A stretch of DNA of 64,000 nt from Burkholderiales bacterium (GTDB taxonomy: Bacteria; Pseudomonadota; Gammaproteobacteria; Burkholderiales; Usitatibacteraceae), in the NCBI GenBank assembly GCA_019634955.1, contig JAHCAK010000001.1, positions 62,001-126,000 of the forward strand, read 5' to 3'. This document shows, piece by piece, positions 45,164 to 53,477 of this stretch. Every line of letters starts with the position of its first letter. Position 1 is the stretch's first letter. Under the pieces are notes generated by a model. That model did no database searches and had not been told where the DNA came from. It saw only the letters and a program-made list of their open reading frames with translations. The translations under genes were made by a program, and so were the position numbers.

Positions 45164-46655
45164 AGAGCACCACGATCGCGAAGAGCTCGAGACGCCCGAG
45201 CAGCATCGTGGCGGTGCACACCCAGGTCTGGAAGTCGGTGAGCGGCGCGTAGGTCGAGGCGGGCCCCACGAGGCCCAGCCCCGGGCCCATGTTGTTGATC
45301 GAGGCGAGGACGGCGGACACGGCGGTCACGATGTCCAGCCCGCTCGCCATGAGCATCATCATCGCCACGATCACGGTGCCGCCGTACATGAGCATGTAGG
45401 CGAGGACGGCGAAGATGAGGCTGTTCTCGATCACGCGGCCGTCGACCTTCACCTGGACAACCGCGTTCGGGTGGACGATGCGCGTGAGCTCGCGCAGCGC
45501 CTGCCGGAAGAGCACCACCGCGCGGATCATCTTGATGCCGCCGCCCGTGGAGCCGGCGCTCGCGAGAAAGCAGGACAGGAAGAGCAGCAGCGCCGGCGCG
45601 AACACGGGCCACTGCGCGTAGTCCGCCGCGGAGTAGCCCGTGGTGGTCCCCACGGACACGACGTGGAAGACGGCGTGGCGCATCGCGGTGGCGAGGTCGT
45701 CGTAGGTGCCCTGGCCCCACAGGTGCATGCCGACCATGAAGGTGGCCGCACCGGCCCAGAAGGCCACGCGCTTCGCCTCGGGGTCGCGCGCGTAGGCCAT
45801 CGGCCCCTGCCCGCGGATGGCGAGGAAGTGGACGGTGAAGTTGATGGCCGACATGAGCATGAAGATCACCGCCACGGCCTCGACGAGCGGGGAATCGAAG
45901 TGGGCGAAGCTCGCGTCGTGGGAGGAGAACCCGCCGAGCCCCACGGTGGTGAAGGCGTGCATCACCGCGTCCGCCGTGCCCATGCCCGCGGCCGCGTAGC
46001 ACGCGGCGCAGGCCGCCGTGAGGATGAAGTAGACGAACCACAGCCCCTTGGCCGTCTCCTCGATGCGCGGCGTGAGGCGCGTGTCCTTCATGGGGCCCGC
46101 CATCTCCGCGCGGAAGAGCTGGCTGCCGCCGACGCCCAGCAGCGGCAGGATCGCCACCGCGAGCACGATGATGCCCATCCCGCCCATCCAGATCATGAGC
46201 GAGCGCCACAGGTTGATCGACAGCGGCAGCGCGTCCAGCCCCGTGAGCGCCGTGCCGCCGGAGGCCGTGAGGCCGGAGACGCATTCGAAGTACGCGTCGG
46301 TGAAGGAGAGCCCCGGGATCTGCGCGAGCAGCGGGATCGTCGCGAAGGCCGGCAGCACCGTCCAGACGAGCGCCACGAGGAGGAACCCGTCGCGCGGCTG
46401 GATCTCGCGGCGGTGGCGCCCGCGCGTGCCGAGGTAGAGCACGAGCCCGGCCACGAGCGACGCGACGATCGCCTCGACGTAGCTGCCCTGCGCGCCGTCG
46501 TTGGTCGCGCGGGAGACCGCCCACGGGATCGCGATGCTGCCCCCGAAGATCATGAGGACCACGCCCAGCACGCTCAGGACGGGCGCCACGCGCTCGTAGA
46601 GCGTGAGCGGCCGGCCGCCGGCCGCGGGCAGGACGATGCGCTTCAGGCGCCGCAC
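45138..46655 (-). CDS. trkH: Potassium uptake protein TrkH
   Basis: A 505-residue K+-translocating subunit with four pore-like repeats; selectivity-filter segments are visible as SGLTASGGTAL, TTVGLGGFSS, SVGTTTGYS and a final NNMGPGLGLVG. It pairs with the cytoplasmic TrkA, whose gene ends 10 nt upstream. The start is GTG at 46655; no better ATG exists nearby. The last 26 nt overlap the 3' end of the O-antigen ligase gene on the plus strand. Confidence 0.92.
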   Translation of the reverse strand: MRRLKRIVLPAAGGRPLTLYERVAPVLSVLGVVLMIFGGSIAIPWAVSRATNDGAQGSYVEAIVASLVAGLVLYLGTRGRHRREIQPRDGFLLVALVWTVLPAFATIPLLAQIPGLSFTDAYFECVSGLTASGGTALTGLDALPLSINLWRSLMIWMGGMGIIVLAVAILPLLGVGGSQLFRAEMAGPMKDTRLTPRIEETAKGLWFVYFILTAACAACYAAAGMGTADAVMHAFTTVGLGGFSSHDASFAHFDSPLVEAVAVIFMLMSAINFTVHFLAIRGQGPMAYARDPEAKRVAFWAGAATFMVGMHLWGQGTYDDLATAMRHAVFHVVSVGTTTGYSAADYAQWPVFAPALLLFLSCFLASAGSTGGGIKMIRAVVLFRQALRELTRIVHPNAVVQVKVDGRVIENSLIFAVLAYMLMYGGTVIVAMMMLMASGLDIVTAVSAVLASINNMGPGLGLVGPASTYAPLTDFQTWVCTATMLLGRLELFAIVVLFTPAFWRK

Positions 46656-46665
46656 GCCGGCGCGC

Positions 46666-48042
46666 TCAGAAGAACCCCACGCCGACCTCGAAGAGCTTTT
46701 CCACCTTCGGGATCATGCGCTTCTGGGTGAGGAAGACGAGGACGTGGTCCTCCGCCTCGATCACGTGGCCGTCGTCCTCGGCCACGATCGCCTCGCCGCC
46801 GCGGATGATCCCGACGATGGTGGCGCCGGGCGGCAGGTCGATCTCGCGGATGCGCCGGCCGACCACGCGGGAAGTGCGGCGGTCGCCGTGGGCGATGAGC
46901 TCGAGCGCCTCCGCGCGCCCGCGGCGCACGCTGTGCACGGCCACCACGTCGCCGCGGCGGACGTGCTCGAGGAGGCTCCCGAGCGTGGCCTGCGCCGGCG
47001 AGATGGCGATGTCGATCTGCCCGCCCTGCATGAGGTCGCCGTAGGCGCGGCGGTTGATGAGCGCGATCACGCGGCGCGCGCCCATCCGCTTGGCGAGCAG
47101 CGCCGACATGATGTTGGCCTCGTCGTCGTTGGTCACCGAGACGAAGAGATCCGTGTCGTCCACGTTCTCGTCGCCGAGGAGGTCCTCGTTGCTCACGTCG
47201 CCGTTGAGGACCAGCGCCGAGCCGAGCTGGCCCGCCAGGAACTCGCAGCGCCGCTTGGAGGCCTCGATCACCTTCACGTTGAGCCGGTCCTCCAGCGCGC
47301 GGGCGAGGCGCAGCCCGATGTTGCCGCCGCCGGCGATGATGACGCGGGCCACGGGGCGGTCCCGCTGGCGCATCTCGGCCATCACGCCGCGGATGTCGGC
47401 CGCGGCCGCCACGAAGAAGACCTCGTCGCCCGCCTGCACCACGGTCTCGGGCGCGAGCGGCATCGGGCGGTCGTGGCGGTAGATGGCGGCCACCTTCACG
47501 TCGGTGGTGGGCAGGCGCATCTCGAGGTCGCGCAAAGGGTGGCGCACGATGGGCCCGCCCTCGACCGCGCGCACCGCGACGAGCGCGATCTTGCCGCCGG
47601 CGAACTCGGCCACCTGGAGCGCCTCCGGGAACTCGATCAGCTTGCCGATGTACTCGGTCACGATCTGCTCCGGGCAGATGGCGTGGCTCACGGAAAAGCA
47701 GTCGCTCTCGAGGAGCTGCGGGTGGCTCTGGAACCAGGTCGAGCGGATGCGCGCGATGCGAGTCGGGATGTTGAACACCGCGTGCCCGACCTTGCTCGCG
47801 ACCAGGTTGGTCTCGTCGCTCGCGGTCACCGCGAAGAGCATGTCCGTGTCGGCGGCGCCCGCGTCGGCGAGGATCTCGGGGTGGGCGGCGTTGCCCGTGA
47901 CGGTGCGCAGGTTCAGGCGCGAGGCGAGCTCGCGCAGCCGGTCGGCGCTCGTGTCCACGACGGTCACGTCGTTCTTCTCCGAGACGAGGCTCTCGGCCAC
48001 GCTGGCGCCGACCTGCCCGGCGCCGAGGATGAGGATCTTCAA
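46666..48042 (-). CDS. trkA: Trk potassium system peripheral protein TrkA
   Basis: A 458-residue cytoplasmic gating protein with two RCK units, each with an N-terminal nucleotide-binding fold (LILGAGQVGASVAESL and VIIAGGGNIGLRLARAL) and a C-terminal TrkA_C domain. The length equals E. coli TrkA. The start is TTG at 48042, as KILILGAGQVG should directly follow the initiator and no ATG or GTG is available. A TAAGAT on the minus strand (48074-48079) may be the -10. Confidence 0.92.
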   Translation of the reverse strand: MKILILGAGQVGASVAESLVSEKNDVTVVDTSADRLRELASRLNLRTVTGNAAHPEILADAGAADTDMLFAVTASDETNLVASKVGHAVFNIPTRIARIRSTWFQSHPQLLESDCFSVSHAICPEQIVTEYIGKLIEFPEALQVAEFAGGKIALVAVRAVEGGPIVRHPLRDLEMRLPTTDVKVAAIYRHDRPMPLAPETVVQAGDEVFFVAAAADIRGVMAEMRQRDRPVARVIIAGGGNIGLRLARALEDRLNVKVIEASKRRCEFLAGQLGSALVLNGDVSNEDLLGDENVDDTDLFVSVTNDDEANIMSALLAKRMGARRVIALINRRAYGDLMQGGQIDIAISPAQATLGSLLEHVRRGDVVAVHSVRRGRAEALELIAHGDRRTSRVVGRRIREIDLPPGATIVGIIRGGEAIVAEDDGHVIEAEDHVLVFLTQKRMIPKVEKLFEVGVGFF

Positions 48043-48101
48043 GGGATAGGGTTCGTTGGGTAAGCCGTCGCGAATCTTACGCCGGCCGGTTCCAGCGCGC
48101 G

Positions 48102-48905
48102 CTACAGCGAGGTGATGAGCTTGACTGCCAGGGCCAGCAGGAAGACGGCGAAGGCCTTCTTGAGCGTGGCCACGGGCAGCCGGTGGGCGAGGCGCGCGCC
48201 CAGCGGCGCCACGAACACGCTCGTGACCGAGATGCCCACGAGCGCCGGCAGGTAGACGTAGCCCACCGTCCAGGCGGGAAGCCCCGGCACCGTGAGGCCG
48301 GCGGCGACGAAGCCCACGGTGCCGGCGATGGCCACCACGAAGCTGATGGCGGCCGAGGTGCCGATGGCCGACTTGAACGGCACGCCCCAGAGCGTCATGA
48401 AGGGCACCGAGATCATCGCGCCGCCCACGCCCGCGAGCCCGGAGAGGCCGCCGATGAGCGTGCCCACGCCGAAGAGGCCCGCGCGCCCCGGCAGCGGCCG
48501 CTCGTGCTTCGGCTTCAGCCCGAAGAGGATCTGCGCGGTCACGTAGAAGACGAAGGCGAGGAAGAACCACTTGAGGAAGGCCACGGGCGCCGCGCGCGCG
48601 ATCGCCCCCGCGCCGAGACCCGCGGCGACGATGCCGGGAGCCAGCCCGCGCACGATGTCGCCGCGCACGGCGCCGTGCCGGTGGTGGGCGCGCGCGCCCG
48701 AGGCGGTGGCGAGCACGATGGCCGCGAGCGAGGTGCCGAGCGCGAGCGGCATCACCAGCTGCGGGGCGAAGCCGAAGGCCACGAAGACGAGCCCCAGCGT
48801 CGGCACGATCATGGAGCCGCCGCCGATGCCGAGCAGGCCGGAGGTGAAGCCGACGAAGACGCCCAGGCCCAGGTAGGTGAGCCAGGTGGCCGCGTCACCG
48901 GGCAT
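48102..48905 (-). CDS. TauE/SafE-family membrane exporter
   Basis: A 267-residue membrane protein with about eight helices in two related halves. Each half starts with a Gly-rich TauE motif: FVGFTSGLLGIGGGSMIVP and IGGLSGLAGVGGAMISVP. The family exports or imports sulfite, sulfoacetate or other small organic anions; the substrate here is unknown. The start overlaps the EVE-domain gene by 11 nt, so the two are probably co-translated. Confidence 0.87.
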   Translation of the reverse strand: MPGDAATWLTYLGLGVFVGFTSGLLGIGGGSMIVPTLGLVFVAFGFAPQLVMPLALGTSLAAIVLATASGARAHHRHGAVRGDIVRGLAPGIVAAGLGAGAIARAAPVAFLKWFFLAFVFYVTAQILFGLKPKHERPLPGRAGLFGVGTLIGGLSGLAGVGGAMISVPFMTLWGVPFKSAIGTSAAISFVVAIAGTVGFVAAGLTVPGLPAWTVGYVYLPALVGISVTSVFVAPLGARLAHRLPVATLKKAFAVFLLALAVKLITSL

Positions 48906-49365
48906 CGCGCGCGAGCAGCCGGCCGATCGCCTTCCATTCCGCGGCCGTCACGGGCGTGACCGACAGGCGGTTGCCGCGGCGCAGGATCACCATGTCGCCG
49001 AGCGCGGCGTGCGCGCGCAGCTCGTCGAGCGGCAGGAGGCGGGTCTTCCGCACGAGTTTCACGTCGACCAGCATCCAGCGCGGCTCCTCGCGGCGGGACT
49101 TCGGGTCGAAGTACGGGCTCTTCGGGTCGAACTGCGTCTCGTCGGGGTAGGGAGCGCTCGCGACCTCGGCGAGCCCCGCGATGCCGGGAACCGCGCAGCT
49201 CGAGTGGTAGAAGAGCACGCCGTCGCCCGGGCGCATCGCGTCGCGCATGTAGTTGCGGGCCTGGTAGTTCCGCACGCCGAACCACGGCGTGACCTGCTTC
49301 GGGGCGCGGGCGAGGTCGTCGATCGAGAACTCGTCCGGCTCCGACTTCATGAGCCAGTAGGGCAT
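48895..49365 (-). CDS. EVE-domain protein
   Basis: A 156-residue protein consisting of one EVE domain, a PUA-like fold. Typical phrases are MPYWLMKSEPDEFSIDDL, WFGVRNYQARNYMR and PGDGVLFYHSSC. EVE domains bind modified bases in nucleic acids in other systems; the role of the stand-alone bacterial form is not settled. The neighbouring 6S RNA gene lies just upstream on the same strand. Confidence 0.88.
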   Translation of the reverse strand: MPYWLMKSEPDEFSIDDLARAPKQVTPWFGVRNYQARNYMRDAMRPGDGVLFYHSSCAVPGIAGLAEVASAPYPDETQFDPKSPYFDPKSRREEPRWMLVDVKLVRKTRLLPLDELRAHAALGDMVILRRGNRLSVTPVTAAEWKAIGRLLARDAR

Positions 49366-49393
49366 GGGAAGGGTCGGGAGAAGGTGCCGGGAT

Positions 49394-49564
49394 CCTGCGG
49401 TGTTCGTCCGGGCCGCACGCTCGAACCCAGGGGTTCAAGGCGGTTGCCTACCGGGTGCCGTAGGTACATCCGACGGGGGACGCGCACAAAAGCACCACAT
49501 TGGCGGGCATCCAGGCGTACCAGATTATCGGCTCGAAGATGTAAGCCCGGACGAACACCGCAGG
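49394..49564 (-). ncRNA. ssrS: 6S RNA
   Basis: Reading the minus strand downstream of zapA, a perfect 20-bp closing stem is formed by 49545-49564 and 49394-49413 (CCTGCGGTGTTCGTCC... with its complement). Between the arms lies an irregular stem interrupted by a central bubble, including GAGCCGATAATCTGG on the 5' side, as in betaproteobacterial 6S RNA. Size (171 nt between stem ends, a few more in the transcript) and the zapA-ssrS order fit. 6S RNA binds the sigma-70 RNA polymerase holoenzyme in stationary phase. Exact ends are uncertain by a few bases. Confidence 0.9.
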
Positions 49565-49583
49565 AAACCGGCAGGCCATTCGC

Positions 49584-49599
49584 GCGGCCCGCGGGCCGC
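49584..49599 (-). other. 16-nt palindrome between zapA and 6S RNA
   Basis: GCGGCCCGCGGGCCGC is a perfect palindrome that starts at the zapA stop codon. It could form a hairpin separating the zapA message from 6S RNA, perhaps a processing point; there is no T run. Confidence 0.4.
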
Positions 49600-49937
49600 T
49601 AGAAGAGCTTGTCCTGGTCGGCGGCGAGTGCCGCCTCCAGTGTTTCCTGCATGGCGAGGATTCTACGCCGATGCTCCGGTCCGTCAACGGAAGCGCCGCC
49701 CTTGCCGGGCTTCTGGTGCAGGTGCTCGTGCGCGATGTTGACCGCCGCGATGATGGCGAGGCGCTCGTTGCCCGAGAGCTTGCCGCCCTCGCGCAGGTCC
49801 TTGATGCGCTCGTTCAGGTAGTCGACGGAGGCGAGCAGCTGCTTCTCCTCGCCCTCGGGGCAGGCGAGGCGATAGTCGCGCCCGAGGATGTGGACGGAGA
49901 TCCCCCGGTCGCGCGCCCTGGACTCGTCGCCGCTCAC
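49599..49937 (-). CDS. zapA: Cell division protein ZapA
   Basis: A 112-residue cytoplasmic protein that bundles FtsZ filaments at the division site. The N-terminal part (ISVHILGRDYRLACPEGEEKQLLASVDYLNERI) is the ZapA signature, followed by NERLAIIAAVNIAHEHL and a helical tail. Its start overlaps the stop of the coiled-coil gene upstream by 4 nt. Confidence 0.92.
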   Translation of the reverse strand: MSGDESRARDRGISVHILGRDYRLACPEGEEKQLLASVDYLNERIKDLREGGKLSGNERLAIIAAVNIAHEHLHQKPGKGGASVDGPEHRRRILAMQETLEAALAADQDKLF

Positions 49938-50134
49938 GCCTCGGTCTCGGGAATCTGCTTGAGCAGCGCCTCGATGCGCGCCTTCGCGGCCGCGAGCTTC
50001 TCGGCCAGCCGCGCGTTCTCGTCGGCCTTGGCGGCCAGCTGCTGGCGAAGCTCGCGCCCCTCCTCGCGCAGCTTCTTCAACTGCGCGACGGCCTGCTCGA
50101 CCTTCGCCTCGAGGGCGGAAAGCTCCGGATCCAT
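49934..50134 (-). CDS. ZapB-like coiled-coil cell division protein
   Basis: A 66-residue protein that is almost entirely one coiled coil (heptad-like spacing from residue 4 to 58, rich in Ala, Glu, Leu, Lys). It is cotranscribed directly ahead of zapA, as are short TIGR02449/ZapB-like proteins in other proteobacteria. ZapB links ZapA rings to the chromosome terminus in E. coli; that role here is inferred from context and shape. A TTGACT (-35-like, 50164-50169, minus strand) lies upstream. Confidence 0.8.
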   Translation of the reverse strand: MDPELSALEAKVEQAVAQLKKLREEGRELRQQLAAKADENARLAEKLAAAKARIEALLKQIPETEA

Positions 50135-50163
50135 TCGCGAAGCCTATTGGAAAACCATTTCCC

Positions 50164-50169
50164 AGTCAA
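50164..50169 (-). promoter_or_regulatory. Putative -35 for zapB-zapA-ssrS
   Basis: TTGACT on the minus strand, followed 17 nt later by a weak TAGGCT close to the start codon. It could drive the zapB-zapA-6S unit. Confidence 0.35.
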
Positions 50170-50234
50170 TGCGTAAGCGCTTATTTTGAAAGTGATTTCG
50201 AATGTAACGGATGGCCTTTCGTCCTATCCGGGCG

Positions 50235-50240
50235 TATCAT
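50235..50240 (+). promoter_or_regulatory. Putative -10 for the btuB leader
   Basis: TATCAT just before the riboswitch, with a poor -35 (TGGCCT) at 17 nt. It would start the transcript close to the first riboswitch helix. Confidence 0.4.
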
Positions 50241-50247
50241 GGGCACC

Positions 50248-50392
50248 GCTTTCGGGTGCACGGGAAGCCGGTGAGAGACCGGCGCTGCCCCCGCAACGGT
50301 AAGCCAGTGGGGACCACCCTCCAGCCACTGCGGCCCTCGCGCCGCGGGAAGGCGGTGGTCAAGCCTGGCGAGCCCGGAGACCGGCCCGGAAG
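50248..50392 (+). promoter_or_regulatory. Cobalamin (AdoCbl) riboswitch
   Basis: The core elements occur in order: GGTGCACGGGAAGCCGGTG, then CCGGCGCTGCCCCCGCAACGG, a variable helix (AAGCCAGTGG with CCACTGCGG), GGGAAGGCGG, and the B12 box AGCCCGGAGACCGGCC. This family represses downstream genes when cobalamin is plentiful. It lies upstream of a BtuB-like receptor gene. The 52-nt palindrome that follows (50399-50450) separates it from the ribosome site. Confidence 0.92.
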
Positions 50393-50398
50393 CATGGT

Positions 50399-50450
50399 GG
50401 GGACAGGTTTCGGGGACGGTTCTTCAGAACCGTCCCCGAAACCTGTCCCC
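50399..50450. repeat. Perfect 52-nt palindrome between riboswitch and btuB
   Basis: Arms 50399-50423 and 50426-50450 are exact reverse complements (25 bp) around TC. The arm starts GGGGACAGGTTTCGGGG. It resembles palindromic REP-like repeats scattered in betaproteobacterial genomes, but that is from memory. In the mRNA it would form a very stable hairpin about 60 nt before the btuB start. No T run follows, so it is not a standard terminator. Confidence 0.88.
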
Positions 50451-50508
50451 GTGTTCGAACCTGTGGCCTGCGGGGACGCTGGCCACGCGGAACAGGAATC
50501 TCCATCCC

Positions 50509-52356
50509 ATGAAGACCATGCCCCTCGCCGGCCTCGCCGCCGCGATGGCGCTGGGCGCCCATGCCCAGCAAGCCTCTCCCGCCCCGACCCTCGCCTTCGC
50601 CCCCCTCGACGCCATCGTCGTCACCGCCGCCCGCACCCCCCAGAAGGCCTCCGAAGCCCTGCGCGACGTGACCGTGATCACGCGCGAGGCCATCGACCGC
50701 GCCGGGCCGATATCGCTGGCCGAGCTGCTGCAGCGCGAGGCCCTCGTCGAGTTCCGCGGCACCGGCGGCGCGGGCCAGCCGGCCGGCCTCTTCCTGCGCG
50801 GCGCCAACGCCGGGCACACGCTGGTGCTTGTCGACGGCCTGCGGGTGAGCTCGGCAACCGTGGGCACCACCTCGATCGAGAACCTGCCCCTCGACATGAT
50901 CGAGCGCATCGAGGTGGTGAAGGGGCCGCTGTCCAGCCTCTACGGCCCCGACGCCATCGGCGGCGTGGTGCAGATCTTCACGCGCGCTTCCGCCAAGCCG
51001 CGCTTCTTCGCCACCGGCGCCTACGGCACCGACGCCGACCGGATGGCGAGCGCCGGCTTCACCACGACCGAGCGCGACACCACGCTCTCGTTCGCCGCGG
51101 GCGCGCGCAAGGTGGACGCGCCCAGCGCCACCAACGCGCGCGCCTGGTGCCACGACCCGGACCGCGACCGCTACGAGAGCGCGTTCGCCAACGCGCAGGT
51201 CGTGACGCGCCCCTGGCCCGGCGAGACGATCACGCTCTCCGGCTTCGTGAGCGAGGGCAAGGCCCGCTTCGACGGCTGCCCGGACGCGCAGGGCCGCTTC
51301 GCCGACGACCGCAACGAGCAGACCCTCGCGGGCGCGCGGCTCTCGTCGTTCATGTTCTTCGCGCCGTGGTGGTCCAGCCGCTTCACGCTCGGCGAGGGCC
51401 GCGACGAGCTGCGCATCGAGGGCAGCGAGCCGCTGCGCTTCGAGACCCGCCAGACGCAGGCCTCCTGGGTGAACGAGTTCGGCACGAAGGTGGGCACGGC
51501 GATGGCCGGCCTCGAGACGGTGCGCCAGCAGGTGCTCTCGGGCGTGGCCTTCACGAAGACGCGCCGCGACACCAACTCGGCGTTCGTGGGCTTCAACGAG
51601 ACCTGGCGCGGCCAGCGGCTGGAGGTGTCCCTGCGCCGCGACGACGACGACCAGTTCGGCTCCCGCAACACCGGCACCGCGAGCTACGGCGTGCCCGTCC
51701 CGGGCGCGGGCTACCTCACCGCCACGGTCGGCCGCGGCTTTCGCGCGCCCACCTTCTACGACCTCTACGCCCCCGCCTCGGATTTCTACGTGCCGAACCC
51801 CGACCTGCGGCCCGAGAAGAGCCGCAGCCGCGAGCTGGGCCTGCGCGGCGAGCCCTTCGCCGGCTGGCAGGCGCGCGTGGCGGCCTACGACCACCGCATC
51901 GACGACCTCATCACCTACGTCTACCCCACGATGCAGAACGTGCGCCGCGCGCGCATCCGCGGCGCCGAGGCGGCCGTCGAGGGCACCGCGTGGTGGGGCG
52001 TGCGCGTGAAGGCCTCGCTCGCCGTGCAGCGCCCGCGCGACGAGGACACGGGCTACCGCCTGCAGGGCCGCGCGCAGCGCTTCGGCCGCGTGGAAGCCTC
52101 CCGCGCCTTCGGCAAGTGGTCGGTCGCGGCCGGCGTCACCGCGAGCGGCGAGCGCTTCGACTCTCCCGACGAGTCGCCGGCCATGCGCCTGCCGGGCTAC
52201 GCCATCGCCGACGCGCGCCTCTCGTGGGCGGCGGCCAAGGGTTGGCGCGTCGAGCTCGCCGCCACGAACCTCCTCGACAAGCGCTACGAGCACGTGATCG
52301 GCTACGACGCGCCCCGCCGGGGCGTGCTGCTGAGCGTGCGCTTCGAGGCCCCGTGA
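50509..52356 (+). CDS. btuB: TonB-dependent cobalamin receptor (BtuB-like)
   Basis: A 615-residue outer-membrane receptor with a signal peptide (end near AHAQQ, about residue 20), a TonB-box-like DAIVVTA (about 34-40), a plug domain (PISLAELLQREALVEFRGTGG, then GPLSSLYGPDAIGGVVQIFT) and a C-terminal beta-barrel ending LLSVRFEAP. Control by a cobalamin riboswitch and similarity to BtuB support uptake of corrinoids. No BtuCDF or cob genes lie nearby. The ribosome site (AGGAAT) is weak. Confidence 0.9.
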   Translation: MKTMPLAGLAAAMALGAHAQQASPAPTLAFAPLDAIVVTAARTPQKASEALRDVTVITREAIDRAGPISLAELLQREALVEFRGTGGAGQPAGLFLRGANAGHTLVLVDGLRVSSATVGTTSIENLPLDMIERIEVVKGPLSSLYGPDAIGGVVQIFTRASAKPRFFATGAYGTDADRMASAGFTTTERDTTLSFAAGARKVDAPSATNARAWCHDPDRDRYESAFANAQVVTRPWPGETITLSGFVSEGKARFDGCPDAQGRFADDRNEQTLAGARLSSFMFFAPWWSSRFTLGEGRDELRIEGSEPLRFETRQTQASWVNEFGTKVGTAMAGLETVRQQVLSGVAFTKTRRDTNSAFVGFNETWRGQRLEVSLRRDDDDQFGSRNTGTASYGVPVPGAGYLTATVGRGFRAPTFYDLYAPASDFYVPNPDLRPEKSRSRELGLRGEPFAGWQARVAAYDHRIDDLITYVYPTMQNVRRARIRGAEAAVEGTAWWGVRVKASLAVQRPRDEDTGYRLQGRAQRFGRVEASRAFGKWSVAAGVTASGERFDSPDESPAMRLPGYAIADARLSWAAAKGWRVELAATNLLDKRYEHVIGYDAPRRGVLLSVRFEAP

Positions 52357-52361
52357 TTTGC

Positions 52362-52367
52362 TAATCT
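52362..52367 (+). promoter_or_regulatory. Putative -10 for the GT9 gene (possible leaderless start)
   Basis: TAATCT ends 7 nt before the ATG at 52375. No Shine-Dalgarno sequence is visible. Confidence 0.35.
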
Positions 52368-52374
52368 GGCGGGC

Positions 52375-53451
52375 ATGGTCCCCGACCCGATAGGCGTCGA
52401 CTCCCTGCGGCGCGTGCTGGTGGTGAAGCTGCGCCACCACGGCGACGTGCTCCTCACCTCGCCCGTGTTCACGGTGCTCGCCGCGCGCGCCCCGCACGCC
52501 GAGATCGACGCGCTGGTCTACGCCGACACGCGCGACATGCTGGCCGGGCACCCGGCGGTGGCGCGCCTGCACCTGGTCGACCGCGAGTGGAAGCGGCAGG
52601 GGCTCCTCCTGCAGGCGCGGCGCGAGGCGGCGCTGCTCGCGGCGCTGCGCGAGCGCCGCTACCAGCTCATCGTCCACCTCACCGACCACTGGCGCGGCGC
52701 CTGGCTCGCGCAGCTGCTGCGGCCGCGGTGGTCGGTCGCGCCCGCGCGCCCGGGCTGGGCCTGGAAGGCGTGCTTCTCGCACCGCTTTCCCCTGCCCAAG
52801 GGGACGCCTCGGCACACGGTGGAGGCGAATCTCGACGCCCTGCGGCGCGTGGGGCTCTACCCCACCGAGGACGAGAAGCGCCTGGTGATGGTGCCGGGCC
52901 CCGAGGCCGAGGCGAAGGTGGACGCTCTCCTGGCGCAGCACGGCCTCGCCGCGCGCGGCTTCCTGCACGTGCACCCCACCTCGCGCTGGCTCTTCAAGGC
53001 CTGGACGGACGAGGCCAACGCCGAGCTCCTCGCGCGGCTGGCGGCCGACGGGCACCGCCTCGTGGTCACCGGCGCGCCCAACGCGCGCGAGCAGGCCATC
53101 GTGAAGCGCATCCTCGAGCGGGCGCAAGCGCCCGTGGTCGACCTCTCGGGCGCCCTCACGCTTCGCGAGATGGGGGCGCTCGCGGCGCGCGCGCGCCTCT
53201 TCTTCGGCGTGGATTCCGCGCCGATGCACATCGCGGCGGCGATGGGCACGCCCGTGGTCGCGCTCTTCGGCCCGAGCGGCGAGCGCGAGTGGGGCCCGTG
53301 GATGGTGCCGCACCGCGTCGTGGCGAGCGACCACTCCTGCCGGCCCTGCGGCAACGACGGCTGCGGCGGCGGCAAGCTGAGCGAGTGCCTCACGGGCCTG
53401 CCGGTCGACCGCGTGCACGCCGCCGTGAACGAGCTCCTCGCGCAGCCGTGA
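52375..53451 (+). CDS. waaQ: GT9 heptosyltransferase (WaaQ-like)
   Basis: A 358-residue glycosyltransferase family 9 enzyme. The N-terminus VLVVKLRHHGDVLLTSPVF and the C-terminal VDSAPMHIAAAMGTPVVALFGPSGEREWGPW are those of LPS core heptosyltransferase III (WaaQ). It would add a heptose branch to the inner core in the cytoplasm. A cysteine-rich stretch (HSCRPCGNDGCGGG) near the end is common in this group. It is the first gene of a rightward envelope-polysaccharide block. Confidence 0.85.
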   Translation: MVPDPIGVDSLRRVLVVKLRHHGDVLLTSPVFTVLAARAPHAEIDALVYADTRDMLAGHPAVARLHLVDREWKRQGLLLQARREAALLAALRERRYQLIVHLTDHWRGAWLAQLLRPRWSVAPARPGWAWKACFSHRFPLPKGTPRHTVEANLDALRRVGLYPTEDEKRLVMVPGPEAEAKVDALLAQHGLAARGFLHVHPTSRWLFKAWTDEANAELLARLAADGHRLVVTGAPNAREQAIVKRILERAQAPVVDLSGALTLREMGALAARARLFFGVDSAPMHIAAAMGTPVVALFGPSGEREWGPWMVPHRVVASDHSCRPCGNDGCGGGKLSECLTGLPVDRVHAAVNELLAQP

Positions 53452-53477
53452 GCCCCACCGTCCGCGGCCGCGGCGCG

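Noticed and set aside
50359-53418. A 1019-codon minus-strand frame over btuB and waaQ
   Set aside because: Shadow of clear plus-strand genes and crosses the riboswitch; no recognisable motifs.
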